Positions 8,618-17,459 of a stretch of 64,000 bases of DNA are shown one piece after another. The stretch comes from Ralstonia pickettii (GTDB taxonomy: Bacteria > Pseudomonadota > Gammaproteobacteria > Burkholderiales > Burkholderiaceae): contig NZ_JFZG01000008.1 in assembly GCF_000607165.1 (NCBI RefSeq), positions 372,001 to 436,000 on the forward strand. The letters are read 5' to 3'. A program made the translations under genes and the position numbers. The first letter of the stretch is position 1, and each line of letters starts with the position of its first letter. The notes under the pieces are model-generated. The model made no database searches. It was not told the DNA's origin and saw nothing but the letters and a program-made list of their open reading frames with translations.

Positions 8618-9991
8618 TTACGCCGCGTTATCCCCACCTTCCTGCGCCTCACGCTCTTCGCGTTCCTCGCGCTCTTCACGGGGCAGGGTCAGCATGCCGG
8701 TGTTGTAGACGTACTCATACACCTCGCCGTAGCGGCCCCATTCGATGCCGATCTTGAGCACGCGTTCGGCTTCTTCGGGCTTGAGGTACGCCTCCAGTTC
8801 GCGCAGCACATGTTCTTCTCGGATCTCGCCGTCTTCGTTGGCGTCCAGCTCGGCGCGGATGTGCGCGGCCAGGGCCACGCGCTCCAGCAGCTTCTGGCCG
8901 AACAGCACCTTGCGCTCGGGCGGTTCGGTTTCCATGTAGGTCTTGCCGAACGGCGTGACGATGATGTCGCCGCGCTCGATGGTGGCCAGTTGCAGCAGGG
9001 CTAGCGCTTCGCACGCGGGCAGCAGGTCGTCGTCGGTCACGCCGGCTTCTTCTGCCAGATGCGGCAGGTCGGCACGGCCGTTGAACGGCGCTTCGACCAG
9101 CAGGTCGAGAATGGCCTCCATCTGGCCGATTTCGGCATCGGGCAGGCGGTAGGCAAGCTGCTCGGCCGCGGGCTCCACGCCCACATGCACGCCCACACGC
9201 TCGGGCGAGGTCATCAGGCCGTACACCTCGTCGATGAGGTTGCGCACGGCGGCGGAATCACGATTGCGCGGGCGCGGGAACGGCACGCGCACCTCGGCAC
9301 GGATGCGCCCCGGATCGCTCGACAGGATGACGATGCGGTCGGCCATCATCACTGCCTCTTCAATGTTGTGCGAGACGATGAGGATGCTCTTGATGTTGGT
9401 GCGGCGGCCTTCCCACAGGTCGAGCATTTCGTCGCGCAGGTTCTCGCCGGTCAGCACGTCGAGCGCGGAGAACGCTTCGTCCATCAGCAGCAGGTCGGGC
9501 TCGGTCACCAGTGCGCGCGCAATGCCTACACGCTGGCGCATGCCGCCGGACAGTTCGCGCGGCAGAGCGCTGTTGAAACCCGACAGGCCGATCAGGTCGA
9601 TGGCCTGTTCAGCGCGCTCTTCACGCTCGGCCTTGGCCACGCCTTGCGCTTCCAGGCCCAGCTCCACGTTCTGCTGCACTGTCAGCCACGGAAACAGCGC
9701 AAACGACTGGAACACCATCGCGATGCCCTGTACTGGGCCGGCGTACTCGCGCCCACGGAACAGCACCTGGCCACGATCGGCGCGCACCAGGCCCGCCATG
9801 ATGCGCAGCAACGTCGACTTGCCCGAGCCCGATTTGCCCAGCATGGCGACAATCTCGCCCTGGCGCAGGTTGAGGTCCACGCCTTCGAGCACGGCGCGGT
9901 CGGTGTGGTCTGCGGTGCGGAAGATCTTCGAGACGCCGCGCAGCTCCATGACGCTTTCAGCGCTCTGGCTATGGGTGCTGGTGGTAACCAT
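8618..9991 (-). CDS. NitT/TauT-type ABC transporter ATP-binding protein with AAA-associated C-terminal domain
   Basis: A 457-residue ATPase. Residues about 10-245 are a complete ABC domain: Walker A GKSGSGKST, Q-loop MVFQSFALFPW, signature LSGGMRQRVGIARAL, Walker B LLLMDEAFSALD and switch VSHNIEEAV. Residues about 280-430 form the extra AAA_assoc_C-type domain (PF09821) found in some nitrate/taurine-like transporters. It starts with ADLPHLAEEAGVTDDDLLPA and includes an acidic ANEDGEIREEHVLRELEAYL stretch. The tail is a highly charged EEREEREERE repeat. It energises import through the permease encoded upstream. No periplasmic binding protein gene is adjacent, so the substrate cannot be assigned. 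Confidence 0.9.
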   Translation of the reverse strand: MVTTSTHSQSAESVMELRGVSKIFRTADHTDRAVLEGVDLNLRQGEIVAMLGKSGSGKSTLLRIMAGLVRADRGQVLFRGREYAGPVQGIAMVFQSFALFPWLTVQQNVELGLEAQGVAKAEREERAEQAIDLIGLSGFNSALPRELSGGMRQRVGIARALVTEPDLLLMDEAFSALDVLTGENLRDEMLDLWEGRRTNIKSILIVSHNIEEAVMMADRIVILSSDPGRIRAEVRVPFPRPRNRDSAAVRNLIDEVYGLMTSPERVGVHVGVEPAAEQLAYRLPDAEIGQMEAILDLLVEAPFNGRADLPHLAEEAGVTDDDLLPACEALALLQLATIERGDIIVTPFGKTYMETEPPERKVLFGQKLLERVALAAHIRAELDANEDGEIREEHVLRELEAYLKPEEAERVLKIGIEWGRYGEVYEYVYNTGMLTLPREEREEREEREAQEGGDNAA

Positions 9992-10020
9992 GTGTGTTCT
10001 CTGCTAAATAAGGTCGTCTT

Positions 10021-10143
10021 AGAACGTGCTCAAGATCCGTAGCGAGCGCCCAGAGGTTGGCCCGAGACGCGCAGCCGTACATGAGTACGGCGAGCATCGC
10101 AGGGTCAAGATCGGGGTGCGCAGCAGGATCACGAGCATGTTCT
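10021..10143. repeat. About 123-bp imperfect palindrome between permease and ATPase genes
   Basis: The outer arms AGAACGTGCTC (10021-10031) and GAGCATGTTCT (10133-10143) pair with one mismatch. GATCC (10034-10038) pairs with GGATC (10126-10130). The centre is GCCGTAC-ATGA-GTACGGC (10074-10091). The region between is partly complementary with small bulges. The right end overlaps the permease stop codon. It resembles a dispersed palindromic (REP or MITE-like) unit that would fold as a long stem in the mRNA. Whether it recurs elsewhere cannot be seen; no second copy was noticed in this window. Confidence 0.6.
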
Positions 10144-11927
10144 TACAGGCGGGTGCGCTCTTGCGCGATGTCGTACAGGCGGTTCCACAGCAGCCGGTTG
10201 AAGCCGACCACGAACAGGCTCATCACGGCAATCCCGAGTGCAATGCGCGGGAAGTCGCCCTTGGATGTCATCTCGGCGATGTAGCTGCCCAGGCCCGTTG
10301 CCACCAGCGTGCGGTCGCCCCAGGACACGTATTCGGAGACGATGCTGGCGTTCCACGAGCCGCCGGCGGCCGTCACCAGGCCCGTCAGCAGGTTGGGGAA
10401 CACGGCGGGAATGAGGAAGCGCTTCCACAGCAGCCAGCCGCGCAGGCCGAAGTTGCGGGCGGCCAGTTTCAGCTCGGTCGGGATTGCCGACGCGCCGGCA
10501 ATCACGTTGAAGAGGATGTACCACTGCGTGCCGAAAATCATCAGCGGACTCAACCAGATTTCGGGGTTGAGCGCGAAGCGCGCAATGAGCATGACCGCCA
10601 GCGGGAACATCAGGTTGGCCGGGAACGCCGCCAGGAACTGCGCCACCGGCTGGGCGATGCGTGCCACGTTCGGGTTCAGGCCGATGCGAATGCCGATCGG
10701 CACCCACACCAGCGCGGCCAGGGCAATCAGCAGAATCACGCGCACCATGGTCAGGAAGCCGAGCCAGAAGACGTGGCCGACCTCGGCCCAGCCCACCTCT
10801 GAGCGCACGAATTGCAGCACGTGCGCCACCGCCACAAGCGCGGCCAAGATGATGACGACATCAGCGATGCGGTGCGACCACGGGAAGCGCGGCAGAAACC
10901 CGCTGCCGCCGGCAGCGGTGGGCCGCGTGCGCTCGGCACCCCAGGACAGCGTGCGCTCGGCCATCGCTGCGGTGCGCTCAAGCAGCGCCTTGACCCACTC
11001 GGAGCGGCGCAGCAGGTCAAGCAGCCACGATTGCGGTTCGCGTTCCGACGACATCGTGTCGAAGCGGAAGCGGTCTGCCCAGGCAATCAGCGGGCGGAAC
11101 AGCAACTGGTCGTACAAAATGATGCCGATCAGCATGGCCAGGATGGCCCAGCCGATGGCCGGCAGGTTCTGCTGCTGGATCGCCAGCGAGATGTACGAAC
11201 CGATGCCCGGCAGCTTGATGTCGTGGCCCGACACCGAGATGGCTTCCGATGCCACCACGAAGAACCAGCCGCCCGACATCGACATCATCATGTTCCACAG
11301 CAGGCCCGGCATGGCGAACGGCACTTCCAGGCGCCAGAAGCGCTGCCACTTGGACAGCCGGAACACCGTGGCGGCCTCTTCCAGATCGGTCGGGATGGTG
11401 CGAAACGATTGGTACAACGAGAACGCCATGTTCCACGCCTGCGACGTGAAGATGGCGAAGATGGCCGCGCATTCCACGCCCACCAGGTTGCCCGGAAACA
11501 GCGCAATGAAACCCGTGACCGTGATCGACAGGAAACCCAGCACCGGAATCGATTGCAGGATGTCCAGCGCCGGCACCATCACCTTCTCGGCCGTGCGGTT
11601 CTTGGAAGCGATAGCGGCAAACGCAAACGAGAACGCCAGCGACGCGCCCAGCGCCAGCAGCATGCGGATGCTGGTGCGCAGCAGGTAATACGGCAGCTCA
11701 ATCACGTCCAGACTCACGTCCAGCTGTTCGCCAGGCGTGTAGGGCACGTTCATCTGCTTGGCTGCATAGGCCAAGAGCAGGATGGCGGCCAGGATGATCG
11801 GCAGCAGGGCCAGGTCAAACCGGTTGGGCGGCGCAGTGAGCAGGTGGCCGAAGTTGACGCCAAAGTTGGTACCGAAGGTGGTACCCAAGCGGCCCCGGAT
11901 GGTGGTTTCGTTGTCGTTCTGCTGCAT
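10143..11927 (-). CDS. Two-domain NitT/TauT-type ABC transporter permease
   Basis: A fused permease of about 594 residues with two tandem BPD_transp_1 domains. EAA-like loops are seen in each half (DLEEAATVFRLSKWQRFWRL in the first, ELKLAARNFGLRGWLLWKRF in the second). A hydrophilic linker of roughly 90 residues (REPQSWLLDLLRRSEWVK...) joins them. About twelve membrane spans are evident. The frame is open back to 12056, but the preceding residues are basic and alanine-rich, so ATG 11927 (MQQNDNETT) is preferred; 11999 is an alternative. It pairs with the ATPase gene about 150 bp downstream, across an imperfect palindrome. It is divergent from acyP. Confidence 0.87.
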   Translation of the reverse strand: MQQNDNETTIRGRLGTTFGTNFGVNFGHLLTAPPNRFDLALLPIILAAILLLAYAAKQMNVPYTPGEQLDVSLDVIELPYYLLRTSIRMLLALGASLAFSFAFAAIASKNRTAEKVMVPALDILQSIPVLGFLSITVTGFIALFPGNLVGVECAAIFAIFTSQAWNMAFSLYQSFRTIPTDLEEAATVFRLSKWQRFWRLEVPFAMPGLLWNMMMSMSGGWFFVVASEAISVSGHDIKLPGIGSYISLAIQQQNLPAIGWAILAMLIGIILYDQLLFRPLIAWADRFRFDTMSSEREPQSWLLDLLRRSEWVKALLERTAAMAERTLSWGAERTRPTAAGGSGFLPRFPWSHRIADVVIILAALVAVAHVLQFVRSEVGWAEVGHVFWLGFLTMVRVILLIALAALVWVPIGIRIGLNPNVARIAQPVAQFLAAFPANLMFPLAVMLIARFALNPEIWLSPLMIFGTQWYILFNVIAGASAIPTELKLAARNFGLRGWLLWKRFLIPAVFPNLLTGLVTAAGGSWNASIVSEYVSWGDRTLVATGLGSYIAEMTSKGDFPRIALGIAVMSLFVVGFNRLLWNRLYDIAQERTRL

Positions 11928-12207
11928 CTTGGATAACCGGGACGGAAACCGCGGACGAAATTCGGGCGCCTCAAGGCCTGGGGCCGAGGCGCGATACATG
12001 GCGTGCGGGGCGCAGCGCAGTGCTTTGCGCAAGCGTTGCTTGGCACCCGGCGGCAAGCCGCCTAGTTTACCTTGCGTAACGTCAGAGCCCGCTGCACGGT
12101 TGTCAGTCTGACGACGTCACATTCCAGAAATGTGACAGAGATACGACAGCGCCGGTTTGTCATGTTTTATCCAACACATCACCTGCGGGTTCGCTTCGGA
12201 GGTCGCC

Positions 12208-12495
12208 ATGTCCGCCATTGCGCAAGTGATCGTTACCGTACAGGGCCGCGTGCAGGGCGTCGGCTACCGCGCGGCCTGTGCCGACCGTGCCCGCCTGCTC
12301 GGTCTGCGTGGCTGGGTACGCAATCGCCGGGATGGGGCGGTCGAGGCGTTCCTGGCCGGTCCCGAGGCCAATGTGCTGAGCATGCGTGAATGGATGTGGG
12401 AGGGGCCCGACAGCGCCCAAGTCACGCAGCTGGACGTGGTCGCGGGCGAGCATGAGGCGCCCGTCCCCGGCTTTGAGATCCGCCCGACGGTGTAA
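12208..12495 (+). CDS. acyP: Acylphosphatase
   Basis: A 95-residue enzyme that hydrolyses acyl-phosphate bonds in the cytoplasm. The start at 12208 has a GGAGG ribosome site 6 bases upstream and gives the family's usual length; the frame is open 17 codons further back. The catalytic signature VQGRVQGVGYRAA contains the phosphate-binding Arg, and GWVRNRRDGAVEAFLAG supplies the catalytic Asn and the second conserved motif. The gene stands alone, divergent from the ABC permease (280-bp gap) and convergent with ppk2. Confidence 0.95.
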   Translation: MSAIAQVIVTVQGRVQGVGYRAACADRARLLGLRGWVRNRRDGAVEAFLAGPEANVLSMREWMWEGPDSAQVTQLDVVAGEHEAPVPGFEIRPTV

Positions 12496-12586
12496 TTCTC
12501 GGCGATCAGCGGACACGGATTCGACACGAAACCGCTATGCGCAGCGCAGCGGTCTTCCAAGCAACTGAACGCGCGCATTAAAACAA

Positions 12587-12613
12587 AAAGGGCGACCGCG
12601 CAGGCCGCCCTTT
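12587..12613. terminator. Bidirectional terminator between acyP and ppk2
   Basis: AAAGGGCG (12587-12594) and CGCCCTTT (12606-12613) form an 8-bp stem with a GC-rich loop. It is flanked by an A-rich run on the left and TTTCTTTT on the right, so both convergent genes could terminate here. Confidence 0.75.
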
Positions 12614-12639
12614 CTTTTGCGGATGGCGTTGTCGGCAGA

Positions 12640-13542
12640 TCAATACACGTTCGGTACGATCATGTCTTCCGGCACCGGGTGGCGGATGTACTCCTCGTGG
12701 TGCACCCGCTCCGGCAGCAACACCGGCGAATGCGGCACCGGGTGGTAAGGCACCTGGCCAAGCAAGTGGTGGATGCAATTCAGGCGCGCGCGCTTCTTGT
12801 CGTCCGCCAGCACCACCCACCAGGGCGATTCGGGAATGTGCGAGCGCTCGAGCATCGCTTCCTTGGCGCGCGTATAGGCTTCCCAGCGGCGGCGGCTTTC
12901 CAGGTCCATCGGGCTCAGCTTCCACTGCTTGAGCGGATCGTTGATACGGCTCTGGAATCGCACTTCCTGCTCTTCGTCCGTCACCGAGAACCAGTACTTG
13001 ACGATCTGGATGCCCGAGCGCGCGAGCATCTTTTCGAACTCGGGCACGGAACGGAAGAATTCGTCGTATTCCTCGTCGGTGCAGAAACCCATCACGCGTT
13101 CAACGCCGGCACGGTTGTACCAGCTGCGGTCGAACAGGACGATCTCGCCAGCGGCGGGCAGGTGCGCCACGTAGCGCTGGAAGTACCACTGCGTGCGTTC
13201 GCGGTTGGTGGGAGCCGGCAGCGCGGCCACACGGCACACCCGCGGGTTCAGCCGCTGCGTGATGCGCTTGATGGCGCCACCCTTGCCGGCGGCATCACGC
13301 CCTTCGAAGATCACCACCAGCCGGTGGCCGGTCTCGATCACCCAGTCCTGCAGCTTGACGAGCTCGCCCTGCAGGCGGAATAGCTCGCGAAAGTACATGC
13401 GCCGCGTTTCGCGGGCTTCGTCGTCGATGCCTTCGCCGCCGCCGAGCAGGTGGTCGTCGATTTCCATCTCCAGCTCTTCGTCAAGCGTGTCGAGGAGGTC
13501 TTCCTGCAGGCGCGCCTGGCGGGCTGCGTCGCGTTCGCTCAT
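12640..13542 (-). CDS. ppk2: Polyphosphate kinase 2
   Basis: A 300-residue PPK2-family kinase that transfers phosphate between polyphosphate and nucleotides in the cytoplasm. Start ATG 13542 (MSERDAARQ) follows an AGGAGC ribosome site. Walker A is GRDAAGKGG (residues 81-89), Walker B LFDRSWYNR (136-144), and the lid region includes FQSRINDPLKQWKLSPMDLE. An acidic N-terminal segment (LLDTLDEELEMEIDDHLL) precedes the kinase core. It has one PPK2 domain. Class I (GDP/ADP to NTP) is the likely type from length, but this is not proven from sequence. It is divergent from the effector gene. Confidence 0.93.
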   Translation of the reverse strand: MSERDAARQARLQEDLLDTLDEELEMEIDDHLLGGGEGIDDEARETRRMYFRELFRLQGELVKLQDWVIETGHRLVVIFEGRDAAGKGGAIKRITQRLNPRVCRVAALPAPTNRERTQWYFQRYVAHLPAAGEIVLFDRSWYNRAGVERVMGFCTDEEYDEFFRSVPEFEKMLARSGIQIVKYWFSVTDEEQEVRFQSRINDPLKQWKLSPMDLESRRRWEAYTRAKEAMLERSHIPESPWWVVLADDKKRARLNCIHHLLGQVPYHPVPHSPVLLPERVHHEEYIRHPVPEDMIVPNVY

Positions 13543-13667
13543 GGTGTGTTGCTCCTGCCGATCTTGCAGATATTGCCGAGAGGGGGCGCTGCGCATGGGC
13601 AGCGCAGTGCAAGTCTAAGCCCGTCTAGGTAGCACGGGCATGTGGCAGGGCAGTGACATGGCATTGC

Positions 13668-13729
13668 TTCGCCCATTGCGCCAGGTTTTCGCCCGGCTGC
13701 GCCGTCGCGCGCCACATCGGCCGTAATCT
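13668..13729 (+). promoter_or_regulatory. hrpII box (PIP-type) promoter of the effector gene
   Basis: TTCG (13668-13671), exactly 16 bp, TTCG (13688-13691), exactly 32 bp, then TAATCT (13724-13729). This equals the published HrpB/HrpX pattern TTCG-N16-TTCG-N30-32-YANNNT. The -10 element lies 41 bp before the effector ATG. One such TTCG pair would be expected by chance in tens of kilobases. The correct -10 distance and the effector directly downstream make this a functional promoter in all likelihood. Confidence 0.88.
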
Positions 13730-13770
13730 GCCTGCGCCGCTGCGTATCTGGCGGGTCACAGGAGCCGCCC

Positions 13771-14973
13771 ATGCCACGTCCGTTGCAATCGATCCTAAGC
13801 TGCTTCCGCCCGACGCCCACAGCAGAGGAGCGCGCTTCCACTTCAACCGGCCAGCCGGTGGATTCAGCGCCGCACCCGCCACGCCGCGCACCGGTGACGT
13901 TGCAGGGCCTGGCCAACTTTGACGCCCAACGCATTCGCCAGCGGCAGGTCGAGATCCAGGCGCTGGTGCCCGATACGCGCAAGGCGTTGTCCGACGGCGA
14001 GTGCCAACTGGGCGGTTATGTACACGCCCGCCAGGTCGACGGCCGCCCAGTGGAAGGCACGGCGCTCGATCGGCTCAAGCGTGGAAATGAAACCGTCATG
14101 GAGACCCGTCAAGCGCTGGCGCATGGTCGCGGCAATGTAACGGCCGACATCAATGACAGCAACGGTCTCAGCACGATCAGAACAGAGGCTGGCCGTAACG
14201 CAAGGCCGAAGATTCCGCGCCACTACGGACAGAAACTCAGGGTAACAGCCAGCACCCTGGCGGCCCAGGCTGGCAACTGCGGTGAGCACGCCTATGTGGC
14301 CACCTTTCTACATGCCGGCAAATTACAGAAAGGCGAGAGAGTCCATTGCGTGGGCAGCACAAAGAAAGACCACGGTTGGGCCGAGTTGCGGGGTAAGACA
14401 TCGGACCGCGCGCATGACGTCGTCATGGACCCGTGGGCTAAAGGCCCCGCCATCTTCGCCATTGACGGTGCCTTGTCGAAAGACAAGCACGCGGTAGAAA
14501 CCGAGCATCACTATGACCGCAGAAGCGGGGCGAAAGCGCACGCCAAGATGCAAAAGCTCCAGCGCAAGGAGCACAGTCAAATACAAGCCGACGTTCACGA
14601 AGAGATGGCGAAGCTTGGGCCGGATTTCCGATATCCATCGGATGAATCCTCGGTCTGGTCGGCCACCCCGGTCATCTCGAAAGAGTTTGCCGAACGCGTG
14701 GTCGACAAGATGATTCAAGAACCCGACCCGGCCAAGCTGGCGCCGAAACACGAAGACCAAGTCCAGCAGGCCGCCGAACGGGTAGGCATCGGTGAACGCC
14801 GGATGGCGCCGTTGCGTCAGGAGGTTCACGCAACCCAAATCGCTCGGACTTTGGGTGCCAGCGGCGTGAAAGAAGTCTCGAAGGCAGCTGCACGTATCGC
14901 CCACGTTGCGGTCGATTTGCAGCGCTACCCATTGGCATCGCACCCGGCCCAGACCGCTCCCAACGATGTTTAG
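13771..14973 (+). CDS. ripE1: Type III effector of the HopX/AvrPphE (RipE1) family
   Basis: A 400-residue protein with no signal peptide. The N terminus is rich in Ser, Thr, Pro and Arg (first 45 residues), as in type III secreted effectors. The core has a papain/transglutaminase-like triad in the order and spacing of the HopX family: Cys170 in AGNCGEHAYVATFLHA, His201 in DHGWAEL and Asp220 in VVMDPWAKG. The C-terminal half is hydrophilic. ATG 13771 has an AGGAG site. The gene is monocistronic, behind a full hrpII promoter, between ppk2 and rlmJ. HopX proteins are delivered into plant cells and act on host defence. The RipE1 name is inferred from family features and remembered genome context, not from alignment. 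Confidence 0.85.
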   Translation: MPRPLQSILSCFRPTPTAEERASTSTGQPVDSAPHPPRRAPVTLQGLANFDAQRIRQRQVEIQALVPDTRKALSDGECQLGGYVHARQVDGRPVEGTALDRLKRGNETVMETRQALAHGRGNVTADINDSNGLSTIRTEAGRNARPKIPRHYGQKLRVTASTLAAQAGNCGEHAYVATFLHAGKLQKGERVHCVGSTKKDHGWAELRGKTSDRAHDVVMDPWAKGPAIFAIDGALSKDKHAVETEHHYDRRSGAKAHAKMQKLQRKEHSQIQADVHEEMAKLGPDFRYPSDESSVWSATPVISKEFAERVVDKMIQEPDPAKLAPKHEDQVQQAAERVGIGERRMAPLRQEVHATQIARTLGASGVKEVSKAAARIAHVAVDLQRYPLASHPAQTAPNDV

Positions 14974-15000
14974 GGGTATGGCTTAGATGAGGCCGCGGCC

Positions 15001-15858
15001 TCAGCTCGATTCGCCTTCCAGCATGAACTTGGCGCCGTCGTCCTGGCCGAGCAGGCGCACCAGCGTGGGCATGGCTTCCTGCAATTGCGCCTTCAGCGTC
15101 CACGGCGGGTTGACGATGAACATGCCGCTGCCGTGCAAGCCCAGGCCACCCTCGACCGGATGCCTGACGGTGAGCGTGACGTGCAGCCAATCCGCCGGTC
15201 GCAACTGCTTCAGGCGCGAGGGAAATTGCGCGGCTTCGCGCCGCTGCACCAACGGATACCAGACCGCATACATGCCGGTCGCAAAACGCTGCAGGCTGTC
15301 CTGCAGCGATTGCACGGTGCGGGCGTAATCATGCTTGTCTTCGAACGACGGATCGATCAGCACCAGCGCGCGGCGCGGCGGCGGAGGCAGGATCGCCTTG
15401 ATGCCGGCAAAGCCATCGCCGTCGTACAGCATGACCTTGCGCCCCGCGCCGCGAAAGTTGTTCGACAGCACCTTGATCTCGGAGCTGTGCAGCTCGAACA
15501 GGCGCAGGCGATCGGCGTCGCGCAGCATTTGCCACGCCAGCCACGGCGAGCCCGGGTAGTGCCTCAGTTCACCGTTGGGATTCCGTTCGCGCACCTGGTC
15601 GAGGTAGGCGTCGAGCAGCGGCGGCAGTGTTTCGCCGGCTTGGGCCGCGCGCCACAGCGGGCCAATACCGGTGTCGAACTCGGCCTTCTTCTGCGCCCAT
15701 TCGTGGTCCAGCGCGTAGAGGCCGGCGCCGGCGTGCGTGTCGATGTACCAGAACGGCTTGTCCTTCTGCGTGAGGTAATCGAGCATCTGCACAAGCACGG
15801 CGTGCTTGAGGACATCGGCGTGATTGCCGGCGTGGAAGGCGTGACGGTAACTGAGCAT
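15001..15858 (-). CDS. rlmJ: 23S rRNA (adenine-N6)-methyltransferase RlmJ
   Basis: A 285-residue methyltransferase that modifies A2030 of 23S rRNA in E. coli. The start MLSYRHAFHAGNHADVLKH is the hallmark N terminus of the family. FWYIDTHAGAGLYAL is the SAM-binding motif I and VLIDPSFEDKHDY the catalytic motif IV (DPP[FY]-like, here DPSFE). Length matches the family. It is a single gene, convergent with the effector (27-bp gap), with no nearby terminator recognised. Confidence 0.95.
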   Translation of the reverse strand: MLSYRHAFHAGNHADVLKHAVLVQMLDYLTQKDKPFWYIDTHAGAGLYALDHEWAQKKAEFDTGIGPLWRAAQAGETLPPLLDAYLDQVRERNPNGELRHYPGSPWLAWQMLRDADRLRLFELHSSEIKVLSNNFRGAGRKVMLYDGDGFAGIKAILPPPPRRALVLIDPSFEDKHDYARTVQSLQDSLQRFATGMYAVWYPLVQRREAAQFPSRLKQLRPADWLHVTLTVRHPVEGGLGLHGSGMFIVNPPWTLKAQLQEAMPTLVRLLGQDDGAKFMLEGESS

Positions 15859-15918
15859 CGGCGGACCATGTGCGCCCGGAGTATCAGGCGCGGGCGGAGA
15901 AAACGGTAGGCGCGAATG

Positions 15919-17352
15919 CTACCACCGCGCGGGATGCGTCCCCAGCGGCACGCTGGGGAGCGTCCAGTGCGGCGGCGTCTCGGATAGCTGCCCCGCGTGG
16001 CGCAGCGCGGTGAGCGTGCCGAAGCCGGAGGGCGACGTTTCCAGGTAAGCGCCGATGTCTTCATAGCGCGGGTCGGCCGCATCAAAGCCGTTGGCCATAC
16101 GGCCGAAGCTGCGCAGCCATTGCGCCGTCTGCGCGAGCGACACACGCACGTGCCAGCTTCCGCCCTCGATCATGCGGCGCGAAAGAGCGGTCATGGCGCC
16201 GGCGGCCATCAGGTAACCCGCGCCGTGGTCCAGCGCCTGTGCGGGTAGCGGGCGCGGCTTGGCATCACCGGCTGCCTGCGCTTCCGCCCAGTTGAAGCCG
16301 CTGGCGGTCTGCACAAGCGAATCGAAGCCTCGGCGATTGGCCCAGGGGCCGTCATAGCCGTATGCGCACAGGCTCACGTAGACGATGCCCGGGCGCAGTG
16401 CTGCAACCTGCTCGGGGCCAAACTGCAACGCCGCCAAGCCACCGGGCCGATAGCCCTGGACGAAGATATCGGCGTCGCGCAGCAGCGTGCGGAGTTGCTC
16501 GCCACTCGCCGCTTCGCGCAAGTCGAGCTGCGCGGAGCGCTTGCCGCGCCCGGTATCGATCACCAGCGGCGGAACGGCGGGCAGATGCGGCGCCGTGACA
16601 AGCAGCACATCGGCCCCGTGCGCGGCCAGCGTGCGGCCACAGACGGGGCCGGCAATCACGCGCGTGAGATCGAGCACGCGCACGCCCGAGAGCGGACGGC
16701 CGTCGGCATGCGCGGGCAGGGGCTGCGGTGGCGCATCGCCAATGCGTTCGATCGTCATCAGCGGTTGGCGCGCCACGGCAATGCCTTGCGGGTGTGCGTC
16801 CCACGCTTCAAACGTGCGCGCGGCGGTCACGACCATGCCCGCCTGCGCTGCCGCTTCTTCAAACGCTTCGGCCTTCCATTGGTTCAGCGCAGCGGCCACG
16901 GCCGCCCGGTCATACGCGCAGCCGAGCAACTTCAGCACGCCGTCACGGTGATGCGCAAAGTTGGTGTGCAGACGCACCCAGCGGCCATCGCCGCAGCGGT
17001 AGAGCCCGGCGATCTTGTCCCACGGTTCGGGCGGCAACTGGCCATCGAGACGGAAGTAGCGCTCGGAGCGAAATTCCAGCGCGGCGTGATGCATGTCGAC
17101 CGACACGGTCTGCTGCCGCCCGCTGCGCAACGTGTCGACCTGCGCTGCCGCGAGCGCAGCCGCAGCGATGGTGCTCTGCGCGAGCGTGCCCACGGCAAAC
17201 GACGACGGCAGCGCCGGCTCCGCGCCCGTCAACGTTGCGCGCGACAGCGCGTCGGGCGGCTGGCCGAGCACCGTCCATAACTGGCTGAGTGCGCCGGCGG
17301 GGCTGACAGTCTGCATGGAAGGATCGACCACATCAGCAACGGGTGACGGCAT
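15919..17352 (-). CDS. Class III (CaiB/BaiF) CoA-transferase with rearranged halves
   Basis: About 477 residues from ATG 17352 (GCGGAG upstream; the frame opens at 17382). The usual CaiB N-terminal signature, here LSGVRVLDLTRVIAGP, appears only near residue 221. GRGKRSAQLDLRE, QGYRPGGLAALQFGPE and GFDSLVQTASG with a candidate catalytic Asp follow. The first 200 residues instead resemble the downstream part of the family (SGRQQTVSVDMHHAALEF, YRCGDGRWVRLHTNFAHH). The protein therefore looks permuted or built from two partial copies. It should move CoA between acids; substrates are unknown. It is divergent from the citrate-synthase-like gene, suggesting a shared pathway. Confidence 0.83.
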   Translation of the reverse strand: MPSPVADVVDPSMQTVSPAGALSQLWTVLGQPPDALSRATLTGAEPALPSSFAVGTLAQSTIAAAALAAAQVDTLRSGRQQTVSVDMHHAALEFRSERYFRLDGQLPPEPWDKIAGLYRCGDGRWVRLHTNFAHHRDGVLKLLGCAYDRAAVAAALNQWKAEAFEEAAAQAGMVVTAARTFEAWDAHPQGIAVARQPLMTIERIGDAPPQPLPAHADGRPLSGVRVLDLTRVIAGPVCGRTLAAHGADVLLVTAPHLPAVPPLVIDTGRGKRSAQLDLREAASGEQLRTLLRDADIFVQGYRPGGLAALQFGPEQVAALRPGIVYVSLCAYGYDGPWANRRGFDSLVQTASGFNWAEAQAAGDAKPRPLPAQALDHGAGYLMAAGAMTALSRRMIEGGSWHVRVSLAQTAQWLRSFGRMANGFDAADPRYEDIGAYLETSPSGFGTLTALRHAGQLSETPPHWTLPSVPLGTHPARW

Positions 17353-17459
17353 GGCGGGGCTCCGCAGGGAAGGTGCGCCCATTACAGTCCCGCACCGCCG
17401 ATAGCGTCAACATTGACTAGACTGATCAACCTCGATTGCCGTCCACTTCATCCGGCCGG

